NCBI RefSeq assembly: GCF_900110945.1
Contig: NZ_FOFL01000001.1
Coordinates: 682,001-746,000 of the forward strand
Reading direction: 5' to 3'
DNA: 64,000 nt
Source of the DNA: Devosia sp. YR412
GTDB taxonomy: Bacteria; Pseudomonadota; Alphaproteobacteria; Rhizobiales; Devosiaceae
Position 1 is the stretch's first letter. The number at the start of each line of letters is the position of its first letter. The notes beneath the pieces were generated by a model that saw only the letters and a program-made list of their open reading frames with translations, was not told the DNA's origin and ran no database searches. This document shows, one piece after another, positions 9,561 through 18,300 of this stretch. The translations under genes were made by a program, and so were the position numbers.

Positions 9561-9574
9561 GGAATATTCATTCC
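9561..9574. promoter_or_regulatory. candidate IolR operator GGAA-N6-TTCC
   Basis: GGAATATTCATTCC, with arms GGAA and TTCC six bases apart. As I recall it, the Sinorhizobium meliloti RpiR-type repressor IolR recognises GGAA-N6-TTCC in iol promoters. The site lies four bases upstream of the -35 box of the iolI promoter. The iolR gene itself is not visible near here and may lie to the left of iolD. Confidence 0.6.
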
Positions 9575-9823
9575 AAAATCGCATCTTTTCGACCAAATTT
9601 CGGCACTGTTAGCGACCACATGTTCTCGGGCCACTGTTTATCGAACAGGAAGAAGCCGACCCACGACCTTGCGACTCTCCGAGGCGAGATAACCGGCATC
9701 GAGGCGCGAACTTCGCTCCTGCCTGCAGCCAACCTCATGCTGGTCCGCCTGAGCCAAATTCCAGCACTGCAGATACCCGAACAGGGATTGCATGCATCAG
9801 GCGCAGATCAGGCTTGCAATCAT

Positions 9824-9853
9824 ACTTCACGAATGCAATACAGTTCGTGAAGT
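9824..9853. promoter_or_regulatory. 10-bp inverted repeat before the second sugar operon, probable operator
   Basis: ACTTCACGAA and TTCGTGAAGT, perfectly complementary and ten bases apart, ending 17 bases before the TTG start of the TIM-barrel gene. A two-fold symmetric site about two helical turns long fits a dimeric repressor. The RpiR protein encoded in the same operon is the natural candidate. Confidence 0.5.
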
Positions 9854-9870
9854 TATGAAGAGGCTCTGTT

Positions 9871-10860
9871 TTGTCCGATCTGCGTTTTGCCACCCGCCTG
9901 AACTCCTTTGCCTCCGCCGCGCATCTCGCCTGGCCGGACCAGAAGGGCAAGCCGTCCATGATGCAGATGGCGCAGCGCGCGGCCTCGGTCGATGGCTTGA
10001 CCGATCTCGACCTCAACTATCCCGACCATGTCGGCATTGATCCCAAGCAGATCGCCCGCGAACTGGGCGATCTAGGCCTCGCTATCAATGGCTTTGCCAT
10101 GCGTTACTACAGCAATCCGGCCTTCAAGATGGGCGCCTTCACCAATCCGGACGCTGCCGTCCGTCGTGAAGCGATCGACCTGACCAAGAAGGGCATTGAC
10201 GCGGCGCGCGAGACCGGCGCTTCGCTGATGACGCTGTGGCTGGGCCAGGATGGCTTCGATTATGCCTTCCAGGCCGACTATGGCACGCTGTGGCAACACG
10301 AAATCGACGGTATCCGTGAAGTTGCCGAACATGATCCGGATTGCCAGATCAGCCTCGAATACAAGCCCAACGAGCCGCGCTCCTATTCGCTGATGCCCGA
10401 TGCGGCCACCACCTTGCTGGCAATCAAGGAAGTCGGCCTGCCCAACCTCGGCGTGACGCTGGATTTTGCCCATGTGCTCTATGCCGACGAACAGCCGGCC
10501 TTTGCCGCGGCACTGATCGCCCGCCATTCCAAGGTGCTGGGCCTTCATCTCAACGATGGCTATGCCAAGCGCGACGACGGCCTGATGGTCGGCGCGGTGC
10601 ATACGCTGCAGACCATCGAACTGCTCCGTCAGGTCCGCAAGGACGGCTATGACGGCGCCATCTATTTCGACACGTTCCCGGACATGACCGGTCTCGATCC
10701 GGTGCGGGAATGCGAAGTCAACATCGCCACGGTCAAGCGCATGCTGAGCGTGGTGGATGCGATCGAACGCGACAATGGCCTCGCCGCCGCGATCGACAAG
10801 CAGGATGCCGTGGAGGCGCAGGGCATCATCCAGAATCTGATGCTCCGCCGCGACGCATAA
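9871..10860 (+). CDS. sugar isomerase/epimerase, xylose-isomerase-like TIM barrel
   Basis: 329-residue AP-endonuclease-2/xylose-isomerase-like protein, first gene of a six-gene sugar operon. Likely metal-site stretches are LWLGQDGFDYAFQ near residue 125, ISLEYKPNEPRSYS near 168, VTLDFAHVLYADE near 198 and LHLNDGYAKRDD near 225. The start is TTG with GAGG eight bases upstream. It is clearly paralogous to the TIM-barrel protein at 31929-32909 (shared [18 protein letters not shown] and LDF.H stretches). I take it as an aldose-ketose isomerase acting before the PfkB kinase; the sugar is unknown. Confidence 0.8.
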   Translation: MSDLRFATRLNSFASAAHLAWPDQKGKPSMMQMAQRAASVDGLTDLDLNYPDHVGIDPKQIARELGDLGLAINGFAMRYYSNPAFKMGAFTNPDAAVRREAIDLTKKGIDAARETGASLMTLWLGQDGFDYAFQADYGTLWQHEIDGIREVAEHDPDCQISLEYKPNEPRSYSLMPDAATTLLAIKEVGLPNLGVTLDFAHVLYADEQPAFAAALIARHSKVLGLHLNDGYAKRDDGLMVGAVHTLQTIELLRQVRKDGYDGAIYFDTFPDMTGLDPVRECEVNIATVKRMLSVVDAIERDNGLAAAIDKQDAVEAQGIIQNLMLRRDA

Positions 10861-10893
10861 GACGACAATCACCACCATTGGGGAGGACCCACA

Positions 10894-11952
10894 ATGAACT
10901 CTGTTCTCAAGACGACCCTTGCTGTTGCCCTGTTAGCAACCAGCCTGAGCAGCGCTTTCGCGCAGGATCTGGCGCCGCTGAACTCCGATACCGAGACTGA
11001 CCGTATCGACTGGTCGGCGCTTGAATCGACCTTTGGCCCGCTGCCCGCCCTGCCCGAGGGCACCCGCGCCGGAGGCGTTTCCAAGACGCTGACCAATGAA
11101 TATTGGCGCTCGCTCGGCGAAGGCTACCAGAACTTTGCCGACGCCAATGGCGTGACGCTGGCCTACCAGGCCGCGCAGAGCGAAGGCGACCAGCTCGGCC
11201 AGCTGACCATTGCCGAAGGCATGGTCACCACCGGCTTCAACGTGCTGCTGCTATCGCCGCAGACCGACGCCAACCTGCAGCCGGTGCTGGAACAGGCCGC
11301 TGCCGCCAATATCCCGGTGGTCAACGTCAATGACGCCGTGATCCCGGGCGTTGCCCACTATGTTGGCAATGTGCAGCGCGACAATGGCGTGCGCGTCGCC
11401 AACTGGTTCATCGAGAACCATCCCGAAGGCGGCAAGGTCGCGGTGATCGAAGGTCAGCCGGGCGTGTTTGCCGCCGTGCAGCGCACCGATGGCTTCACTG
11501 CCACGATCCTCGAAAGCGGCAAGTTCGAAGTCGTCGCCAGCGTTCCGGGCAATTGGGATCGCCAGCTGTCCTATGACGCGGCCACCAATATCCTCAACCA
11601 GCATCCCGACCTGATCGGCTTCTATTCCAATAACGACGGCATGGCGCTGGGCGTGGTGGAAGCCGTCAAGGCGGCCAATCTCAAGGACCAGGTTGCGGTG
11701 TTCGGCACCGACGGCATTTCCGATGCCTATGCCTCGATCCGCGCTGGCGATCTGACCGGCACCGTGGACAGCTTTGCCGTGATGACCGGTGAGGTCGCCA
11801 TGGAAGTTGCGCTGCGCCTCGTCGGCGGCCAGGATCTGCCCCGCGTGGTGGCAACGCCCCAGGCGCTGATCACCGCTGACAATGTCGACCGTTATTCGGG
11901 TGAGGGCGTCGATCTGCGCGCCGTGCTGATCGAAGACGCTGCCGCCCACTAA
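10894..11952 (+). CDS. sugar ABC transporter substrate-binding protein (RbsB-like)
   Basis: 352-residue periplasmic type I sugar-binding protein. The signal peptide ends after SAFA near residue 23. The two-lobed fold shows VSKTLTNEYWRSLGEGYQ near 65, LLLSPQTDANLQPVL near 115 and IGFYSNNDGMALGVVEA near 235. GGGGAGG lies eight bases before the ATG. It is 33 bases after the TIM-barrel gene and precedes the ATPase and permease genes of the same importer. Ligand unknown; a ribose-, allose- or ketose-type sugar would fit. Confidence 0.85.
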   Translation: MNSVLKTTLAVALLATSLSSAFAQDLAPLNSDTETDRIDWSALESTFGPLPALPEGTRAGGVSKTLTNEYWRSLGEGYQNFADANGVTLAYQAAQSEGDQLGQLTIAEGMVTTGFNVLLLSPQTDANLQPVLEQAAAANIPVVNVNDAVIPGVAHYVGNVQRDNGVRVANWFIENHPEGGKVAVIEGQPGVFAAVQRTDGFTATILESGKFEVVASVPGNWDRQLSYDAATNILNQHPDLIGFYSNNDGMALGVVEAVKAANLKDQVAVFGTDGISDAYASIRAGDLTGTVDSFAVMTGEVAMEVALRLVGGQDLPRVVATPQALITADNVDRYSGEGVDLRAVLIEDAAAH

Positions 11953-12015
11953 AACTCCCTCCCCGGCGTCGGCGGCCAAAAGCTGCCGGCGCCACCTTCC
12001 GTTCAGGAGCCCAAC

Positions 12016-13545
12016 ATGACCGTGCCGCGTCTGGCCTTCGAAGCCGTCACCAAATCCTTTGGCCCCGTGCAGGTGCTCAAGGGCGTGTCTTTCGATGTGG
12101 CGCCCGGCGAGGTGCATGGCCTGCTCGGCGAAAACGGGGCCGGCAAGTCCACCTTGCTCAAGATTCTCTCCGGCGTGTTTCGCCCGACCGATGGCCGCGT
12201 GCTGATCGATGGCAAGCCCGTCGATGCGCATGGCCCGGTGGCCGCGCGTCGCGCCGGCATCGCCATGATCCACCAGGAACTGCAGCAGGTGCCGCGCCTT
12301 ACCGTGGCGCAGAACATGTTCCTTGGTCGTCCCCTCACCCATCTCGGCATGATCGTCGATCACCGCGAACAGGAGCGGCTGGCTGCGCAGGCTTTGCGCG
12401 CCATCGACCCGTCCATTGATCCATCCGCACCGATCGGCAAGCTCAAGGTGGCGCAGCGCCAGATCGTCGAGATCGCCCGCGCCCTGCTCGAAGACGCCAA
12501 GCTGGTCGCCATGGACGAGCCGACCTCAAGCCTGACGCCCGCCGAATTCGACCGCCTGGCCGAGATCATCTTCGATCTCTCGGCGCGGGGCGTCTCGGTG
12601 GTCTATGTCTCGCACAAGATGGACGAGATCTTCCGCATCTGCTCGCGCTCGTCGATCATGCGCGACGGCCAGCTGGTCGGCAGCGTCGACATGAAGGAAA
12701 CCGACCAGAAGTCGGTGGTTTCCATGATGGTTGGCCGCGAGCTGTCGCAGCAGACCCACACCAGTTTTGCCACCGACCAGGTGGTGCTTGAAGCGACCAA
12801 CCTCTCCTCCGCCGCGAAAGTGCGCGATGTGTCGCTGACCCTGCACAAGGGCGAAGTTCTCGGCATTGCCGGCCTCGTCGGTTCCGGCCGCACCGAATTG
12901 CTGCGCCTGATCGCCGGCGCCGACCAGCGTTCGGCTGGCGATGTGAGCATCGATGGCAAACCCGTGGCGCTGAAATCGCCGCGCGAAGCCATTGCCAGCG
13001 GCATTGGCCTTGTCCCCGAAGAGCGCAAGCGCGAGGGCATTATTCCGCTGCGCTCGGTGCGCAACAATATTGCCCTGGCCTCGATGAGCCGGTTTGCGCC
13101 ACACGGCGTGGTCAATAGCCGCGCGCTCAAGGCCGTCTCGGCAACGACGCTCAAGGAAACCGGCCTGCGCCCGTTTGCCCCCGAACGCGAAATCCGCCGC
13201 TTCAGCGGTGGCAACCAGCAGAAGGCCATCATCAGCCGCTGGCTCGCCGCCGAGACCCGCATCTTCCTCTTTGACGAACCGACCCGTGGCATCGACGTCG
13301 GCGCCAAGGCCGAGATATACGCGCTGATCGAAAAGCTCGCCCAGGAAGGCAAGTCGGTCATCGTCGTCTCCTCCGAACTGCCCGAAGTCATTCGCCTCTC
13401 CGACCGCGTGCTGGTCATGCGCGAGGGTCAGCTGGCCGCCGAATTGAGCGGCGACGCCATCACCGAGGAGGCCATTGCCTCCCACGCCATTCCCCAATCC
13501 CCCGCTACGGCCGCCGGCACACCTGCCGCGCCGCTGGCCAATTGA
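12016..13545 (+). CDS. sugar ABC transporter ATP-binding protein (RbsA-like)
   Basis: 509-residue tandem ATPase of a CUT2 importer. Domain one has Walker [17 protein letters not shown] and Walker B AMDEPTSSL. Domain two has GLVGSGRTE, signature FSGGNQQKA and [12 protein letters not shown]. The C terminus carries an alanine- and proline-rich tail of about 15 residues. AGGAG lies eight bases before the ATG. It couples with the binding protein upstream and the permease ten bases downstream. Confidence 0.88.
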   Translation: MTVPRLAFEAVTKSFGPVQVLKGVSFDVAPGEVHGLLGENGAGKSTLLKILSGVFRPTDGRVLIDGKPVDAHGPVAARRAGIAMIHQELQQVPRLTVAQNMFLGRPLTHLGMIVDHREQERLAAQALRAIDPSIDPSAPIGKLKVAQRQIVEIARALLEDAKLVAMDEPTSSLTPAEFDRLAEIIFDLSARGVSVVYVSHKMDEIFRICSRSSIMRDGQLVGSVDMKETDQKSVVSMMVGRELSQQTHTSFATDQVVLEATNLSSAAKVRDVSLTLHKGEVLGIAGLVGSGRTELLRLIAGADQRSAGDVSIDGKPVALKSPREAIASGIGLVPEERKREGIIPLRSVRNNIALASMSRFAPHGVVNSRALKAVSATTLKETGLRPFAPEREIRRFSGGNQQKAIISRWLAAETRIFLFDEPTRGIDVGAKAEIYALIEKLAQEGKSVIVVSSELPEVIRLSDRVLVMREGQLAAELSGDAITEEAIASHAIPQSPATAAGTPAAPLAN

Positions 13546-13555
13546 GACTGTCATC

Positions 13556-14533
13556 ATGAGCCAAGCAAATGCCAAGCCGGACGCCGGCTTTTTCGAGACC
13601 GTGTTCTCGCGCTTTTCGGTGCGCGACGCCGGCACGCTGATCGGCCTCGTGGTCATCATGGCGGTCTTCGCCATCCTGGTCCCGGGCTTCCTCTCCGAGC
13701 GCAACCTGCTCAACATCCTGCAGCAGTCCAGCATCAATGCCTGCCTGGCGCTTGGCATGACGCTGGTGATCATTTCGGGCGGCATCGACCTGTCGGTCGG
13801 CCCGACCGCTGCGCTCTCCGCCGTGCTGACCGCAACGCTGCTGGTGCTGGGCGTGCCCGCACCCGTGGCCATCGCCGCCGGCCTGGCGCTCGGCGCCGCC
13901 TGCGGCCTGTTCAACGGCTTCATGGTCGCCATTGTTGGCCTGCAGCCCTTCATCGTTACGCTGGGCACGCTCAGCACCTTCCGCGCGCTCGCCCTGATCT
14001 ATACCGGCGGCAATCCGGTGCTGGGCATTCCCGACAGCTTCCGCGCCATCTTCAATGGCTCGCTGTTCGGCATTCCGACCCCGGTGGTTATCGTCGCCGT
14101 GGTCGCGCTGATCGCCTGGGGCGTGCTCAAGAAGACCCCGTTTGGCGAATATCTGCTGGCCGTCGGTGGCAATGAAGAAGCTGCCCACATCGCCGGCGTG
14201 CCGATCGCCCGTACCAAGATCGCCGCCTATGTCATCTCGGGCACGCTGGCCGCTCTCGCCGCCATGATCCTGATCGGCCGCCTCGGCGCTGCCGAGCCGA
14301 TCCTCGGCAATCTCTGGGAGCTTGACGCCATCGCAGCCGCAGCCATCGGCGGCGCCTCGCTGATGGGCGGCAAGGGCAGCGTCGTCGGCACGATCCTGGG
14401 GGCAATCATCCTCGGGGCCATGCGCAACGGCTTGACCTTGATGAACGTGCAGTCCTTCTATCAGCTGCTGGCGACGGGCCTCATCATCCTCGCCGCCATG
14501 TTGATCGATCGGGCCACACGAGGACGCGAATGA
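13556..14533 (+). CDS. sugar ABC transporter permease (RbsC-like)
   Basis: 325-residue inner-membrane permease of the CUT2 class with a hydrophilic N terminus and about eight to ten transmembrane segments. Class motifs are ISGGIDLSVGPTAALSA near residue 78 and IAAAAIGGASLMGGKGSVVGT near 265. The open frame extends back into the ATPase gene, but ATG 13556 gives the usual N terminus. Its stop overlaps the RpiR start (ATGA). Confidence 0.87.
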   Translation: MSQANAKPDAGFFETVFSRFSVRDAGTLIGLVVIMAVFAILVPGFLSERNLLNILQQSSINACLALGMTLVIISGGIDLSVGPTAALSAVLTATLLVLGVPAPVAIAAGLALGAACGLFNGFMVAIVGLQPFIVTLGTLSTFRALALIYTGGNPVLGIPDSFRAIFNGSLFGIPTPVVIVAVVALIAWGVLKKTPFGEYLLAVGGNEEAAHIAGVPIARTKIAAYVISGTLAALAAMILIGRLGAAEPILGNLWELDAIAAAAIGGASLMGGKGSVVGTILGAIILGAMRNGLTLMNVQSFYQLLATGLIILAAMLIDRATRGRE

Positions 14534-15402
14534 GCATAGACGAGCTGGACCTGCGGGCCATTGGCCCCAGGATCCGCATGCGCCTGCCCCTGTTGACACC
14601 GCTCGAACTGCGCGTGGTGGAAACGGTGTTCGGCCTGCGCTCGTTCACCGAGCGCACGGCGCTCAACCAGATCGCCACCGATGCCGGCGTCTCCGAGGCG
14701 CTGGTGGTCAAAATCGCCAAAAAGCTGGGCTTTTCCGGCTTCCGCGATTTCCGCACCGCCGTGGCCGAATACAAGCGCTCGCCCACTGCCGAAATGCATG
14801 AGGAACTGTCGGCCGACGACAGTTCCGAAGCGATCCTGCAAAAGGTATTCCGCACCTCGATCCAGGCCCTGGAAGAAACCCTCGCCATCATCGATGTCGC
14901 GGCTTTCGATCGCGCTGCCGACCTGGTCAAGAATGCGCGCAACCGCGACTTCTATGGTGTGGGCGGCTCGGCCCAGATCGCCCGCGACGTGGCGCATAAA
15001 TTCCTGCGCATCGGCATTCGCAGCTCGGTGCAGGACGATTCCCATATGATGCTGATGTCGGCGGCGCTGCTCGGGCCCGACGATGTCGCCATCGGCTTTT
15101 CCCATTCCGGCCGCACCACGGCGGTGATCGATGCCATCCAGCTGGCCCGCAAGAGCGGCGCCCGCACCATTGTCGTCACCAATTACAATTCCTCGCCGCT
15201 GGCCGAAATTGCCGACATCGTGCTCTGCTCCACCGCGCAAGGTTCGCCGCTGATGGGCGAGAACGCCGCCGCGCGCATTGCCCAGCTCAATATCCTCGAT
15301 GCCCTTTTCGTCGCCGTGGCACAACGAGACTACACCGCTGCCGAGGTCAATCTCGAGCGCACCATGGCCGCCGTCACCTCCAAACGCAAAGACCGTTCCT
15401 GA
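14530..15402 (+). CDS. RpiR-family transcriptional regulator
   Basis: 290-residue sugar-responsive regulator. An N-terminal HTH of the RpiR type (residues about 25-85, ERTALNQIATDAGVSEALVVK) is followed by a SIS sugar-phosphate-binding domain (about 125-265, FYGVGGSAQIARDVAHKF and GFSHSGRTTAVIDA). It overlaps the permease gene by four bases and the kinase gene by one (TGATG), so it is made with the transporter and kinase. It probably controls this operon in response to the phosphorylated sugar, perhaps through the inverted repeat upstream of the first gene. It might also act on the iol genes, since rhizobial IolR belongs to this family. Confidence 0.88.
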   Translation: MSIDELDLRAIGPRIRMRLPLLTPLELRVVETVFGLRSFTERTALNQIATDAGVSEALVVKIAKKLGFSGFRDFRTAVAEYKRSPTAEMHEELSADDSSEAILQKVFRTSIQALEETLAIIDVAAFDRAADLVKNARNRDFYGVGGSAQIARDVAHKFLRIGIRSSVQDDSHMMLMSAALLGPDDVAIGFSHSGRTTAVIDAIQLARKSGARTIVVTNYNSSPLAEIADIVLCSTAQGSPLMGENAAARIAQLNILDALFVAVAQRDYTAAEVNLERTMAAVTSKRKDRS

Positions 15403-16280
15403 TGCCAATTTCTTCGCCCGTTATCGTCCTGGGCAGCCTGCATTATGACATCATCGTCCATGGCCCCGGTCGTCCCCGCAAGGGCGAGACGGTGACAGGT
15501 ACGGCCTGGGCGCCCAAATGCGGCGGCAAGGGCGGCAACCAGGCCGTGTCAGCAGCGCGGGCCGGTGCGCCTGTGCGGATGATCGGCGCCGTGGGCGACG
15601 ATGACTTCGGCACGGCCTTGCTCGGCAATTTGACCAGCAACAAAGTCGACGTTTCGGCGCTGGCTGTGCTGCCCGGCGAAACCTCGGGCATGAGCGTCGC
15701 GATTTTCGACGGCGAAGGCGATTACGGCGCCGTCATCGTCTCGGGCTCCAATCTCAAGATCGATCCCACGGCCCTGTCCAACCAGGGCTGGGACGCCGGC
15801 AGCTGGCTGGTGTTGCAGAGCGAAGTGCCGGAGCCGGTCAACCTGGCCGGTGCCCGGCTGATGCAGGCTGCCGGCGGCAAGGTCGTGCTCAATGCCGCCC
15901 CTGCCCGTCCCGTGGCGCAGGAGGTGCTCGACCTCGTCGACATTCTCGTCGTCAACGCCATCGAAGCGGAAATGCTGGCTGCGACGCCTGTGGTCGAAAC
16001 GCTCGCTGGCGCCATGGCTGCGGCGATTAAACTGCTGGAGCGCAGCCGCGCCGTGGTGGTGACCGCCGGTGGCGAGGGCTGCGCCTATGCCGATCGCTCC
16101 GGCCAGCGCGTCAGCATTCCGGCCAAGAAGATCGTCGTCGCCAGCACGCATGGCGCCGGCGACGAATTCATCGGCGCTCTCACCGCCGCCCTGTGGCGCG
16201 GTCTCGACATTGAGGCTGCGTTGAATGCTGCCAATGAAGCTGCGGCCCTCCTGGTCAGCACGCCGGAAGACCAGCGCTAG
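15402..16280 (+). CDS. PfkB-family sugar kinase (ribokinase-like)
   Basis: 292-residue ribokinase-fold kinase, last gene of the operon. Signature 1 reads CGGKGGNQAVSAARAG near residue 45. Signature 2 reads STHGAGDEFIGA near 245, with the catalytic Asp in GAGD, but the Asp-Thr usual before it (as in DTTGAGD) is replaced by Ser-Thr. The gene overlaps the RpiR stop in a TGATG junction. With the upstream isomerase it forms an isomerise-and-phosphorylate pair for the imported sugar. Substrate unassigned. Confidence 0.82.
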   Translation: MPISSPVIVLGSLHYDIIVHGPGRPRKGETVTGTAWAPKCGGKGGNQAVSAARAGAPVRMIGAVGDDDFGTALLGNLTSNKVDVSALAVLPGETSGMSVAIFDGEGDYGAVIVSGSNLKIDPTALSNQGWDAGSWLVLQSEVPEPVNLAGARLMQAAGGKVVLNAAPARPVAQEVLDLVDILVVNAIEAEMLAATPVVETLAGAMAAAIKLLERSRAVVVTAGGEGCAYADRSGQRVSIPAKKIVVASTHGAGDEFIGALTAALWRGLDIEAALNAANEAAALLVSTPEDQR

Positions 16281-16303
16281 TCTGGTCTCGGCCGCCCGAC
16301 GAA

Positions 16304-17275
16304 CTAGTAGCGCGCGAAGGCCTCGGCGATGGCATTGCGGTCCGCCTTGGCGGCCAGCAGCGCCGAGAGCAGCAGCCGCGACTTGATGGCCGAGAGTTCG
16401 CCGGCAAAAATGGCGCCGGCAGCCTGCAAGGTGGTGGCGCCGCTATCGGCGCCATAGACCGGCAGCGTCCGGCCCTCGGGGCAGCGCGAGGCGATGACCA
16501 CAATGGCACCAGCCTTGACCAGCCGCGCCACGGCGTCAGCATAGCCGCGCGGAGCATTGCCGCGGCCGAAAGCCTCGATGATCACGCCCGGCACGCCGGC
16601 ACTGGCACAGAAATCGAGATAGGCCGTGCTTGAGCCGAGGCCCGGCTTGACCAGTTCAATGCCCTCGACGAGCCCATGGTCGGCAATCACCCGCCGCTCG
16701 GGCCGGCGTTGGATGTAGACCACGCCATTGTCGATTTCGCCCAGCTTGCCATAGCCGGCCGAGCGGAAAGTATCGACGCGCGCAGTATGGGTCTTGCTGA
16801 CCGTGGCGGCGGCATGGATGTCGCCTTCGAACACCAGCAGGCTGCCCAGCCCGCGGGCAATCGGCGCGGCGGCCACCCGGATGGCGTCGGCAACATTGCG
16901 CGGCCCATCGGTGTCGGGCATGTCGGCATGGCGCTGTGCCCCGGTGAAGACCACCGGCTTGTCGCTGCCGATCAGCAGGTCGGCGATGAAGGCGGTTTCT
17001 TCCATGGTATCGGTGCCATGGGTGACGACGACACCGTCGCAGTCGTCGCGCTCAAGGTGACCGGCGATGCAGCGCACCAGCTGGTACACGGTCGCCAGAT
17101 CGAGCGCATAGCTGCCGACCGAGGCGAAATCATCCACCTCCACCGCCATGCCGTCGAGCGGATCATGCAGCGTGGCGATCAGCGCGGCCCCCTTGCGGTC
17201 GGCGACCACCGAATGATCGCTGGCCTTGCCCGAGGCAATCGTCCCTCCGGTCGACACCACAGTAACGCGCTTCAT
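16304..17275 (-). CDS. asparaginase-family amidohydrolase
   Basis: 323-residue member of the L-asparaginase family. The nucleophile Thr lies in VSTGGTIASG near residue 10, and the second Thr-Asp pair in VVTHGTDTMEET near 85; the catalytic Lys is in SDKPVVFTGAQRH. No signal peptide, so it is probably cytoplasmic (type I-like). ATG 17275 with GGGAG nine bases upstream is preferred over a TTG three codons earlier. It ends a minus-strand cluster after CobW, a CxxC protein and a deacetylase-like hydrolase. Release of ammonia from asparagine or from a half-amide of that pathway is the likely job. Confidence 0.85.
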   Translation of the reverse strand: MKRVTVVSTGGTIASGKASDHSVVADRKGAALIATLHDPLDGMAVEVDDFASVGSYALDLATVYQLVRCIAGHLERDDCDGVVVTHGTDTMEETAFIADLLIGSDKPVVFTGAQRHADMPDTDGPRNVADAIRVAAAPIARGLGSLLVFEGDIHAAATVSKTHTARVDTFRSAGYGKLGEIDNGVVYIQRRPERRVIADHGLVEGIELVKPGLGSSTAYLDFCASAGVPGVIIEAFGRGNAPRGYADAVARLVKAGAIVVIASRCPEGRTLPVYGADSGATTLQAAGAIFAGELSAIKSRLLLSALLAAKADRNAIAEAFARY

Positions 17276-17298
17276 GTCACTCAACTCCCAACCCCGTC

Positions 17299-18300
17299 TC
17301 AGCTCGCCACCGCGGCATCTTCCTGCGTCCCGGCCAAGCGGTGGAACACCTCGAATGAGTGCCGCACCAGCGCCGGATCGAGGTCCTGCATGATGAACAC
17401 CAGTCGCGAGCGCCGGTCGGCATCGGGCCAGCCTGACATATGCACCGGCGGATGCACCAGCCGCTGCACGCCATGCACGGCGACCGGACGATCGTCGCCC
17501 GCAATATTGAGAATGCCCTTGACCCGCAAGACTTTATCGCCATGCCGGTGCAGCAGCATGGTCAGCCAGATGCCGAACACCGTCCAGTCCAGCTGCTGGT
17601 CGGTGACGATGGAAAACGACTGGACCGTGCCACTCTCGCCCGCGTGATGACTGTGCCCAGCCAGTGGCAGCACGGGCAGATCGCGCAAGCGACCGGCATG
17701 GGCATCGAGCACCATGTCGGCGTCGATCCCGGCAGCATCGCGCACCGAGGCCGTCGGGTTGATCGCGGTGAGCATGGCCGTGAGATCGGCGACCGTCTCC
17801 GGCGCAACGAGATCCCCCTTGGTCAGGATCACCACATCGGCTGCCGCCACTTGCTGCAGGGCCTCTTGCCGCGTCGCCAGCAGGCCATGGCCGTTGACCG
17901 CATCGACCGTGGCGATCACCGTGCCGGCCGAAAAGTGGCTGCGCAGCACCGGATGGGCGCGGATGGTCGAGAGCACCGGATAGGGATCGGCCAGCCCGGT
18001 GGTTTCGATCACCACCCGGTCGAACCACGGCACTTCGCCTCGCGCCCGCAGCGAGTGCAGGTTGAGCAGCGCATCGGCAATCTCGCCGCGCACCGTGCAG
18101 CACAGGCACCCCGATTTCATCAGCACCACATTGGCGTCGATGCGGTCGAGCAGTTGGTGGTCGAGGCCCACCTCGCCGAACTCGTTGATCAGCACGGCTG
18201 CGCCCGAGAGGTCAGGATAGTCGAGCAGCCGCTGCAACAGCGTGGTCTTGCCCGAGCCGAGAAAGCCCGTCAGCAGGTTGATGGTGGTTAGTGCCGTCAT
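17299..18300 (-). CDS. CobW-family GTP-dependent zinc metallochaperone
   Basis: 333-residue COG0523 GTPase. Walker A GFLGSGKTT, the metal-binding GCLCCTV near residue 65, Walker B IETTGLADP and base-recognition TKGD are present, with a His cluster HSHH near 218 and a C-terminal CobW domain holding SFEVFHRLAG. Such proteins deliver zinc to client enzymes. The neighbouring deacetylase/imidase-like hydrolase is a metal enzyme and a plausible client. The gene overlaps the end of the small CxxC gene by four bases. Confidence 0.88.
   Translation of the reverse strand: MTALTTINLLTGFLGSGKTTLLQRLLDYPDLSGAAVLINEFGEVGLDHQLLDRIDANVVLMKSGCLCCTVRGEIADALLNLHSLRARGEVPWFDRVVIETTGLADPYPVLSTIRAHPVLRSHFSAGTVIATVDAVNGHGLLATRQEALQQVAAADVVILTKGDLVAPETVADLTAMLTAINPTASVRDAAGIDADMVLDAHAGRLRDLPVLPLAGHSHHAGESGTVQSFSIVTDQQLDWTVFGIWLTMLLHRHGDKVLRVKGILNIAGDDRPVAVHGVQRLVHPPVHMSGWPDADRRSRLVFIMQDLDPALVRHSFEVFHRLAGTQEDAAVAS

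Larger units (their letters stand above)
9470..9870. promoter_or_regulatory. divergent control region between the inositol operon and the second sugar operon
   Basis: A 401-base stretch without a convincing gene. Its left part holds the iolI promoter and a GGAA-N6-TTCC site. Its right part holds a 10-bp inverted repeat just before the start of the TIM-barrel gene. Between them is TGTTC-N16-GAACA around 9620-9645. The middle (about 9650-9800) shows nothing I can name. Confidence 0.6.

Noticed and set aside
9551-9850. Small open frame of 99 codons in the divergent gap
   Set aside because: Spans the promoter and operator, no ribosome site, no similarity, composition unlike neighbouring genes.
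11953-12015. GC-rich sequence between binding protein and ATPase as terminator
   Set aside because: Only short imperfect pairing (CCGGCG/CGCCGG-like) and no T tract; could be a weak hairpin at best.
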